NCBI GenBank assembly: GCA_025526935.1 | Contig: JAHLKD010000031.1 | Location: forward strand, 372,001-436,000 | Source of the DNA: Cladochytrium replicatum | Lineage: Eukaryota; Chytridiomycota; Chytridiomycetes; Cladochytriales; Cladochytriaceae | Length of the DNA stretch: 64,000 nucleotides | Reading direction: 5' to 3' | In this document: in pieces, positions 55,127-64,000 of the stretch | Numbering within the stretch: position 1 is the stretch's first letter | Layout: the number at the start of each line of letters is the position of its first letter | The notes under the pieces: generated by a model | Database searches by the model: none | What the model was told of the DNA's origin: nothing | Seen by the model: only the letters and a program-made list of their open reading frames with translations | Translations under genes and position numbers: made by a program

Positions 55127-58100
55127 TCAAACAATCCCACAATACCTCTCAGGGTGGAGAAATGAACTTTCGAGCAGAGCCGGAATAGCAGGTCGTTTTT
55201 TCGGGTCCTTTTGGAGGCACTTCCGAATCTCATCTGTACAGGCTTTCAATACAAATCTATCCATCGACTCAATAGTGGGGTACTGAATTTCGTATGTAGC
55301 GTCCGTGATGGCGACAAAACGTTGAGCCCTCGAAAGATGATCGAATGGTGGCCTTCCGTATACGAGCTGGTATAATATACAGCCGAGTGACCAGACATCA
55401 CTTGAGCGACCCAACTAAGCGGGCTTAGAATTGCAACAAACATTGGTGAGGTGATTACCTTGTATGTTTCTCCACTTTCATCAGTTGCAACAAAAGCCTC
55501 CGGGGACATGTAGTTGGCAGTCCCCGCCTTGTTTTAGGAGTGGGCTGTTACCAGAAATTTGGAATGCGGACATACGGTCATAGTTACCAAGTGATCCCGT
55601 CTCACATTTGTGGTAAAATCAGGAATCGCCCTTGCAATTCCAAAGTCGATCAGTTTAAGCGAGCCTTCGACAACAAGAAAATTCTGAATACTGAGTGAGC
55701 CAACGTAATGAAGATTACACGATGAGTGTACCGCAGGCTTCAAATCACTGTGAACAATATTTTGTTCGTGAATCGTTTGTACGGCCTCTAGCATCTGTAA
55801 GAGAATAATCAATACTATAATGAACAAGGGGCTTCGAAATATTGCAAACCTGCTCCCACTGCATTCGAATAAAATTTAAGCTCAAAGGCCAGCGAGGTTG
55901 TTTCTTCAGCAACGAGTTAAAGTCTATTTCGCCGTATTGAAGAACCTAAATGACAAAATGAACGTTAATATTATGTCATCGATTAACATTTCAGCCCACC
56001 ATCTGCAGCATCTTTTGCTCTTTATCCAAGTAATAGTCCTCTAAACGGATGATTCGTGGATCGTTCCGCAAACGAGCAAGAAGCTCAACCTCGTTCAAAT
56101 ATCCTTCCGCAATTGTAGCGTCTTGGTCGCTTAAATCAACACACTTCAGGGCGTAAATCTTCCCATGGTCCAGTCTTGTGTAGTGCCCTTTTTGCACCAC
56201 CATAACCCTGAAAACCTTACTACTCCCGCCTTTTCCAATAATCCCCAATCGTCTGAAAACAGCATCCTTGAACGAAAAGTGGTCTTTCGGGTCAAATAAA
56301 GTGGGGTGTTCGAACAACATTCCCTGCGAACTATTTCTGTTCCCAGATGAAGGATGCGGCATCGGCGTTCGGGGATCAAGGGCTGATTGGCCAGCTGGAT
56401 TCAATTCGTGAAGAGTTCTGCCAAATGATTGTCCTGCTGGTTGCTTTTAAAACATAAGATCAATAATTCCATCCGAAGAGTTTGTATCGTACGATTTGCC
56501 CATATGACCGAGGCTGGAGAGGTTGAACATTACGACCAGGGATATTGTAAGGACCCGGCGCAACAGAAACGGGCGTTTCGAAAGTTGAAGGGAACCGATC
56601 TAATAAATTCTCCTTATCAGACTCGCTTGGTATCGCACTGAAGCTATGGAGCGAGACTGAAACTGGTGTCGAAAGAGTTGAACCACCAGTTATACCAGAC
56701 CCATCTCTTTCAACGTCTGGTGACAAGATAATGGATGCAGATGTTGAATTCCATGACGAATATACGTGGCGCGAATCGCTCTCCTTTTGAGTACCATGTA
56801 GATCGATCGAGTTCGTCGGCCGAGGATCATTTCTGATAGCGATCCTTGACTGATCTTGGGGGAAAGGAGTCGTGACCGCATCGTTGAGAGAATTTGAACG
56901 AAAGAGGTTTGGTCGATGGGAGATTAGCTCTGACGTGTCGGCTCCAGACACAGACCGTTTCAGTGGGAGGGCAAGGTTTCCTGTATCGCTTTGAGTTTCG
57001 ACTTTGGAGTTTACTCTCAGTTCATTGCCAGGATGGATAGTTTCTGTTTCGTCGCCAACGCCAGAGAAGCTGACCTTCAGCGCTCGTCCTGGTGCACCTA
57101 ATAATTATATGAGGTTCTGCGATCTATTCGGAGCTTCATCATTTGATTGCCTTTAATCGAGGGACGATCGGTTACTTTAAGGATTCTTTGCGGATGACGT
57201 TTGTTTTTCGAATCCGAGTTTGAAGGTTGCTGCAGTTCATCTTGAGTTTTGTCAGCATCACAGCACAAATTCGATGATGAATACACACGTGGAGACGAAC
57301 TTTTGACCGAAGAGGCCACGAGCTAAAGTAATCATTTGGCGGAACATGGAAAAAGAAGAAACTTTTCATAAGTACCTCCGAGTTGTTGGGAGAATCTGAC
57401 AATTTATATCTGTTTTCCCCTTCATCAACAGAGCTTTGGTGAAATTTCTGGATCGTGCCATGCACAGGTGCACCCTCAGTAGACTTATTTCGAGCACGAA
57501 TATCCTTCACAGACTCTAGGCGGGGAAGGTTTGAAAACATCGCTGGTGAAGGTGATACGCGAGCATGATTTTCCATATCAATCTGAGAACCTGCTGAGCA
57601 TACTCGCTGAGAGATATCTTCTGAATTTACGATCGGTTTGGCGGGATTTGCATTCGGCTGTACATCACATCCATAATAAATTTCGTCGAGCCCTTTTGTT
57701 CTGGTTGAAGCGAAAAGTTTCTTTCGTGCAAAAGAATCGACGAGTATTTTCTGTGCAAGAGCATCGTTCCCTTTAAGAGACATCTCAAATATCGACACAG
57801 CTTGGAACCCATTCTCCTTTACCAGACGATAATTCGAAACCAACCCAATCCCTGAAGAATTCGTCTACAAGTGCGCCATCAACATGGCGAGCTAGCTTAT
57901 CGAAGGCGTTGTGAACACCATCGTATTTAGGAGGGTCGTCGCTAGTTTGGAGTGAGTCTCCACAATCAACCAATGTTCATGAGAAGTGATGTACCGGTTT
58001 GTGTCAATCTCCTTGATCCAGCCGAGGATTTGATTTGGATCCTCAAGATCGAGAGAAACATTACCGCTCCTAATAAGATCAGTACTACAGTTCAGGTGTG

Positions 58101-58151
58101 ACAAGTTCTTTACCTAATTTGAAGCTCCAGCTCTGTTGCCCAGCTCCTCAT
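55127..58151 (-). CDS. MPS1: Mps1/TTK dual-specificity kinase
   Basis: ATG 58151 ([12 protein letters not shown]) splices to a TPR-like N-terminus: [59 protein letters not shown]. Introns of 53 and 67 nt remove what first look like frameshifts. A long low-complexity middle follows. The kinase domain has the glycine loop [15 protein letters not shown], catalytic lysine in [62 protein letters not shown] with FGIARA, the activation segment [19 protein letters not shown], and [20 protein letters not shown]. Mps1 drives the spindle assembly checkpoint at kinetochores and, in several lineages, centrosome or basal-body duplication. It ends convergently with HDHD5. Confidence 0.88.
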
Positions 58152-59692
58152 ATTTAATTTATCCAAATGCGGTAAGATCGCCCCATCCCTTTCCGTTGTG
58201 CTGTTTTATTGTGGATAGAGGATTTAAGAGCTATCAGAATAATTGGGTAAGTATCAGGTATCTGTCTTGCCGTTGGTGCAAGGAAGTGGGAGGCATGTCA
58301 AATTTATAAACACAAAACAGAGATAAGAAAACTGGGACAATGAGTACAACAACTTAAGATTCGAGAAACCGAAAAGCATTAACGATAAAAATTAAATAAA
58401 TCATGCAATGAAAGCTATCGAATGAAACAAAGAAATGTGTGCAAACAAGCTTGTCGCATGGACAACGAGTGTCTGATCGATTTCGAGGAAGAGGAAGGAA
58501 GAGGAGTGCATCAAAAAGCGATCCCAAGAAACTCAGGCGGAAAAGGGGCAAACATCGAGGAAGCACTTCAGAAAAACAGCACATAACAACTGAAACATCC
58601 GGCATTGCAATTTGGCTCTGACTCTGACGTACCTGCATCATTGCTGTCTTTGGCACATCTTCAGCACAACTAAACAACCATCCTCATCCTTACTGTCATC
58701 AAGAGCACTTGTGCGGCTGGGGTGGCCACCACACATTGTGACACATAGTGGGTGCAACCGACAGATTGAAGAACATAGGCCACAGGTGCCACGTAATACT
58801 CCCGGTGGCTTTCTACAGTGCACAAAACTTTTGAGGAGATCCTAGAAGTCATAAATCATCCCCAGTATGCAGCATGCAAATGAACAGAGGCAAATACTGT
58901 CCATTGACTCCATTCCTCTGTCCAACTCACGTTACACTTCTGCACCCTATACATATCCCAAAAATACGAGCGAATATGTATATTCAATCTGGTCGTGATT
59001 GTGTTGACCAATCTCATCTCTTTCCTGCCAGAATTGCAGACAGTCCATTACAAGTTCTCATGCAATCCCGTCGACACCTGCCGACGACGCACGCTACATG
59101 CGCATAATAATCCACAAGCGCCCCATATTTGAGCTGTAGCTAAGACATTTGATGCCTACAGAGGCTTTCTGGGAGGGCACTGGTGTGGGTCAGTGTAGAG
59201 AGCCTGAAGTGAAAGCAAATGGTCAGTCAAACCTCATCAGTTCAACAAAGTGACCAAGTTGCGGCTAGAAGCTACTGAGCAAGCCGGGGCTGAAGTGTGA
59301 CAGGCAGTTGAGGTGGACCACGATGATGATTGTATTCATGTCTTCCTCCAGCCTCACAAACCCGGGCATAAAGTTACACTAAAACTGTCAACGTACTGCA
59401 TTATTTGTTCTCCGCACGAGAATATTGGTCAACTATTGCTCCTGAAGGTGTCGGTCATGAGTCTACAATTCCCCCTTAGTACACTGGACAGTAATGACTA
59501 GTGTCCACAATGTCAAGACCCACTGACTCTCCATTGCAAGACACTTTCTCCGCCCTTCCCATGGCCCCCCTCCGCTCTCCTGGCTATAGAAGCCCATTCC
59601 TGAAGAAGCAGTGACGCATATCGGAGGTTGACGCGTAAGAACATGAGATCCACAAAGCAACCAATAGAAACTGAGTGATACTGAGACTATGT
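58152..59692. other. Intergenic stretch without a supported gene
   Basis: ORFs of 60-110 codons occur on both strands (58354-58677, 58439-58621, 58612-58845, 59463-59660) but show no motif, no splice links and low-complexity composition. I see no RNA gene. Confidence 0.5.
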
Positions 59693-61068
59693 ATGCGAAA
59701 GATCACGCTCACCTGGCATCCAGCTATCCCAGGTATGTATCTCCCCAATTTCCCTGTTCTGATTGCATTGGATCGTGTCTGATCCCCATCACCTTCCCAT
59801 CTCTCACCTCGATCCTCAGTGTTTACTGATTCCTCTTCTCTCCATCCATCCCTTCCCAATCCAAATCCATCCCAATCTACTCCCATCGCCACAAATCCAG
59901 ACTGGGATAACAACCAGAGCATCAATAAATTGTTTGAAGAAATGGTCGCGTTGTATCAGCACGACCCCCAGATGTGTTCCGAGAAGTTACAAGGCTTCAT
60001 TGGATCAATCCAGCACCAGACAGAAAACGACTGCCAAGCGAATGACGTGCTCCTTGTCCATGTGCTGCAGCAGGAAAGACTACCGCAGCTTTTTGCATGC
60101 AGCTGACAAATAGGAAGGCTGACTTCACTGTCGCGAATCACGAGCTGGTCATGGAGCGCGCTAATGTAGCGAAAGTAGCGAAAGCGGGTTGAACATGCTC
60201 TATAAGCATGCCGACAAGCAGGGCGCGGCCATAGAGGTTATGACTTGCAGAACAAACAGCTTGCTAGCGAGGTGGACGCTCAAGCCCACGAGATCGTGTC
60301 TCTCAAGTCAAAGGAAGGTAATCTACTTGGGTTGTCCAATATGAACAGGGTTTGACAATGTAAGCGCAGATCATGGAGATGAGGGAAGAGCTGGATCACA
60401 TTCAAGAAGCGAGCGCTGGGTTGCTCAGTGTGTCGACGAAGACACCTCGCAGTGCGTCGACGAAGACACCTCGCAGTGCGTCGACGAAGACACCTCGCAG
60501 TGCGTCGACGAAGACACCTCGCAGTGCGTCGACGAAGACACCTCGCAGTGCGTCGACGAAGACACCTCGCAGTGCGTCGACGAAGACACCTCGCAGTGCG
60601 TCGACGAAGACACCTCGCAGTGCGTCGACGAAGACACCTCGCAGTGCGTCGACGAAGACACCTCGCAGTGCGTCGACGAAGACACCTCGCAGTGCGTCGA
60701 CGAAGACACCTCGCAGTGCGTCGACGAAGACACCTCGCAGTGCGTCGACGAAGACACCTCGCAGTGCGTCGACGAAGACACCTCGCAGTGCGTCGACGAA
60801 GACACCTCGCAGTGCGTCGACGAAGACACCTCGCAGTGCGTCGACGAAGACACCTCGCAGTGCGTCGACGAAGACACCTCGCAGTGCAACCACAGACGTG
60901 ATTGCTGATAAGGATCGGCGGGTTTTAGGGTCTTTCGGGTTGGGTCCGGGTCCATTGACCAAATGTACCCGACCCGAGTGCCGGGTTTTCATGGAAAATT
61001 TTCGGGTCGGATCGGGTATCGGGTCCAGTAGGAAAACCCTTCTCGGGTCAAAAATCAGACCCGAGTAA
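59693..61068 (+). CDS. Coiled-coil protein with 24-bp minisatellite tail, probably damaged
   Basis: ATG 59693 (MRKITLTWHPAIP) splices to a frame reading NPDWDNNQSINKLFEEMVAL and LQGFIGSIQHQTENDCQAND, which ends at a TGA near 60106. Further exon-like pieces follow in other frames: NRKADFTVANHELVMERANV, then LQNKQLASEVDAQAHEIVSL, an intron, then IMEMREELDHIQEASAGLL. The last piece enters the 24-bp array as STKTPRSA repeated 19 times and then CGGGT-rich DNA, stopping at 61068. The helix-rich pieces suggest a coiled-coil protein, but I could not join them into one frame with confidence, so the array may or may not be translated. Family unknown. Confidence 0.35.
60433..60888. repeat. 24-bp minisatellite, 19 copies, open in all six frames
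   Basis: The unit TCGACGAAGACACCTCGCAG plus four bases (TGCG) repeats 19 times almost perfectly. No frame on either strand contains a stop: plus frames read STKTPRSA, RRRHLAV-type and CVDEDTSQ; minus frames read LRGVFVDA, CEVSSSTH and ARCLRRRT. The unit also contains SalI-type GTCGAC palindromes at every repeat. Confidence 0.95.
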
Positions 61069-61075
61069 AACCCGA
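60915..61075. repeat. Degenerate CGGGT-rich stretch
   Basis: Words such as CGGGTT, GGGTCCGGGTC and ACCCGACCCG recur on both strands across about 160 nt. The same kind of sequence flanks the 33-bp array at 47932-48050. G-rich runs of this type could form G-quadruplexes. Confidence 0.6.
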
Positions 61076-61203
61076 TGTGATAAAGAAGCCAAAACGAAGC
61101 TATTGTTCTTTCTGTCCACGCGGACACTTTCCAAGAAGACCCAATATAAGTTTTGTATGTATCAAACAATTTTGCATCACAACAGACATCGAGGCATGTA
61201 TTT

Positions 61204-61493
61204 TCTGTCCACCCGGACACTTTCTCAACTCATTGACGGTACTTCAGTGATCTCTATCAAGTACAACTAACCTCTCTATCAATGTTACTAGCAATAAGAT
61301 TCTGTCCACCCGGACACTTTCTTAACTCATTGACGGTACTTGAGTGATCTCTATCAAGTACAACTAACATCTCTATCAATGTTACTAGCAATAGGATTCT
61401 GTCCACCCGGACACTTTCTCAACTCATTGACGTACTTCAGTTATCTCTACCCAATACAACTAGCCTCTCTATCAATGTTACTAGCAATACGAT
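61204..61493. repeat. Three tandem copies of a 96-97-bp subterminal repeat of the hAT element
   Basis: Units start at 61204, 61301 and 61398 with TCTGTCCACCCGGACAC and contain ATCTCTATCAAGTACAACTA and ATGTTACTAGCAATA. A fourth partial unit starts at 61494 and a diverged one near 61108. The truncated copy at 50517 has a single unit. Subterminal repeats are typical transposase-binding regions in hAT elements. Confidence 0.8.
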
Positions 61494-63992
61494 TCTGTCC
61501 ACCCGGACACTTTCCAAGAAGTCACAACGGAAGTTCTGTAACAAACAATTTCTACCACAACAGACCTCGAGAGCTGTGCTTTCTGTGCACCTGGACACTT
61601 AGAGTCGGTAACGTTCCAGCCACACCACAGCAAAAATGGACGCCGCCTTTGTTAAACCAAAGCGTAAGGCAGCGTCCGACGCAAGCCAAAGACTGGTGGA
61701 CAGTCATCCGCTTCACGGAAGCAAAGTCTGCCAGCCCCCCAAATTTCAGAGGCGTCCAGCGAGGGGAACAGCATGCAGGACAAACGCAGACGTGTATCAG
61801 GACACGGTGGCAACAACAGCGCTCGAGAGCCGAGCTCCACATCTTCTTCCAATGACTCCAGTGAGTTGGGCCTGGCTTCTCAGCGTGCTCCAGAGCTTCC
61901 TGCCGACGTTAGTTTTGCTGACTCTTCAGTGCGACAGGAGCCTGCAGCTGGATCAGTTCAACCATCAATGCTTTCATCAGACGCAGATGTTGATAGCATG
62001 TCGGACTGTAGAGGTAGTCGAGGCGGCATAGCGAAGGATTACTATAAGGTCGATAATGGTCTGAGAACATGTTTGGTTGCGAAATGCAAGTGGAGCCAGA
62101 AGGTCGATAAGACAGGATCAACAAAAAACTTCCTCCGGCATCTGAAAAACCACCATGGAAGTATTGCCAGGTCGCTTGGACTGTTGGACATCGTCCCCAA
62201 GGGACAACAGACATTGAATTTCGGCCCGCAGGAGAAGGAGCAAAACTTTGTGTTCAATCCAGACGTAGCGTGGCGGTCAATTTTGGACTGGATTGCTGCA
62301 GACAATCAGGCTTTTACTGTTGTGGAGAACGAGTTCTTTGTCAGCATGCTGAAGACTTTTCAGCCAAACTATACACCAAAGACGGCAAAAGCAGTGAAGC
62401 AAAAGGAGATGGATCTTTACGATAGGCAGAAGGAGCTAGTTAAAGGTCTGATTGTTGGTTCGCCTTCCAAAGTATCAATAACAGCTGACTGTTGGACATC
62501 GAAGAACCAGATTTCTTTTCTTGGAATTACTGCCCACTTCATCACGAAAGAATGGGAGCCGCAGGACTTGCTGCTGCAGATGATTCCAATGGTTGGAAAG
62601 CATGAAGGCGTCACCATGGCTAATCAGCTTGTCAAGTGTCTGGATGAATTTGGCATGCTATCGGGTGAACGCTTATTGTGCATTACAACCGACAACGGTT
62701 CAAACAACTTTACCATGAGTGCTAAGCTGGAGACGCTCTTGGAAGATAGGGATATTGCGTGGTCTGCAGAAACTCAACACATGCGGTGTATGGCACACAT
62801 TATCAATCTTGCAGCAAAGGATTTTATCGATATATTCGCGCCCGCAGGGGACACAGTCGCAAATGACGATAACTCCGGCGTTAATGTCATAAACCTTCTT
62901 CGACGGCTAGTCACAGGAATCCGGTCTTCCCCAAAACGACGAAGCTCATTTATTGATTCGTGCCGATTTGTGAAACTGGTTCCTCTATTACCAATTATCG
63001 ATGCGACAACTCGCTGGAATAGCACGTTCTATATGGTCAAACGAGCCTTACAGCTACGAGAGGCAATGGACAAAATATGCTGGATTGAAGATTCTTTGAA
63101 AGATTGGTCAATAAATCCAAAGCAATGGGAGGTCCTACAGAAGATCCTGGATGGTTTGAGTGTTTTCGAGGTTATATCAAAGGCAATCGAGGGGTCTAGA
63201 TATCCAACACTTCCGCTTGTTATTCCATTTTACAACGATCTTATCGATCAACTGGAGGACCTAGAGGAGGCAGAATTGGATGAAACTTTCACCAAAGCAT
63301 TTCGAAGTGCACTAGATAAGCTGAGAATATATTACTCAATCGCTAAGAGCCCGTGTTTAGCAGTTGCTACAGTACTCGATCCTCGTTTTAAGGGTCAATA
63401 TTATCGATTTTCAAAGGCTTGGGAGAAAGATGTAGGAAGGGATCAGGTCACCCTAGTGCGGAAAGTCTGGGAGGAATCGTATAAGTCACGGAAAATCAAG
63501 AACAGTGGTGCCGATGTTTTTTGAAACACGCCAGAACGTCGACATGATTCGAGCGGAGCTTCCGGTGATAGACAGAAAAAAACGGACACTGAACGCTTGA
63601 GAGCCATTAGATCTGTTTTCTTCTGGCAAGAAGAGATTCCTGAGGAAAAAGATGAGCTGGATCGCTATCTTGGCAATCAGGTACTCCGCAGTACTGATTC
63701 TGATGGGAAGCCAATCAATATTATGGACTGATGGAAGACCGTTGGAAGTGTGAACTTTCCAGCCCTAAGCCAGATGGCAATGGACTATTTAGGAATACCA
63801 GCAACAAGCGCTCCAGTCGAACGAAAGTTTTCAGCCGGGGTTGATTTGGTACCTGCAACTCGCAACCGCCTTGCTCCAAGAACAATAAATGCGTTGATGT
63901 GCCGTCATGACTGGTTGCATCAATTGAGTGCTGAAGAACCGTTCAAAAATGATTCCCTAGATTCAAAAGTGATGTTAGTGAGGATTTTGTAA
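61494..63992 (+). mobile_element. hAT-family DNA transposon with broken transposase
   Basis: From ATG 61636 the N-terminus (FVKPKRKAASDASQR) is disrupted by a 4-nt deletion near 61713 relative to the truncated copy; the frame then runs from 61773. Domains in order: BED zinc finger (CLVAKCKWSQ...HLKNHH, about 62067-62157), hAT catalytic core with ITADCWTSKNQISFLGIT and CITTDNGSNNFTM, TRWNSTFYMV, and the C-terminal dimerisation region FPALSQMAMDYLGIPATSAP with VERKFSAG. Two in-frame TGA codons at 63522 and 63729 interrupt the same frame between core and dimerisation region. The second lies where hAT proteins have the tyrosine of a YWK motif. The product would lack the dimerisation domain, so the copy is probably inactive. 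The 3' terminal repeat lies beyond or at the window edge. Confidence 0.85.
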
Positions 63993-64000
63993 AGGTGGAT

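Noticed and set aside
57842-57990. Two apparent compensating frameshifts in the N-terminus of the Mps1 gene
   Set aside because: Introns of 53 nt (after IDTNR) and 67 nt (after KYDG) with proper GT and AG ends restore one frame and give a better TPR-like sequence.
60402-61220. 272-codon minus-strand ORF across the 24-bp array
   Set aside because: Its length comes only from the repeat having no stops in any frame; there is no independent coding evidence on that strand.

Overview
The window looks like nuclear DNA of a flagellated (zoosporic) fungus, most likely a chytrid. The genes are intron-rich with short GT-AG introns (mostly about 45-90 nt) and are tightly packed. The repertoire mixes fungal-type genes (Mps1 kinase, MATE exporter, mitochondrial pyruvate carrier subunit 1, lactone oxidase-like flavoprotein) with genes typical of ciliated cells or animals (ARMC9, a TRPV-like channel, DET1, a POMGNT2-like glycosyltransferase). 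The clade is inferred from gene content, not from a marker gene.

Layout. 1-5 kb: the end of an F-box/LRR gene, then a gene-poor stretch with a 25-nt poly-C run. 5-24 kb: a dense block holding DET1 (+), a TLC-domain membrane protein (+), ARMC9 (-), a bestrophin-like anion channel (-), a single-pass SH3 protein (+), a TRPV-like cation channel (+) and an Atos-like protein (-). 24-34 kb: mixed. An intact kelch protein sits between a decayed IAH1-like esterase and a badly broken, apparently permuted Vps10/sortilin gene. 34-46.5 kb: intact flavoprotein oxidase (-), MATE transporter (+), GT61 glycosyltransferase (-) and APH-type kinase-like gene (+), with a repeat-derived gap at 39-41 kb. 46.5-52.7 kb: accessory DNA with a 33-bp minisatellite, an unassigned gene and a truncated hAT transposon copy. 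52.7-58.2 kb: MPC1 (-) and HDHD5 (+) head to head across 66 bp, then an Mps1/TTK kinase (-). 58-64 kb: a coiled-coil gene carrying a 24-bp minisatellite open in all six frames, then a longer but also broken hAT copy.

The most striking observation concerns splicing. Reconstructing the bestrophin-like gene base by base requires a one-nucleotide exon (position 12585), so that one glycine codon takes each of its bases from a different exon. MPC1 requires a four-nucleotide exon (53231-53234). Both restore reading frames that otherwise fail and both are flanked by good splice sites. Several other exons of 10-29 nt occur in these genes and in HDHD5. All exon models were built by eye from open frames, splice-site sequences and remembered family conservation; no alignment or RNA data were available.
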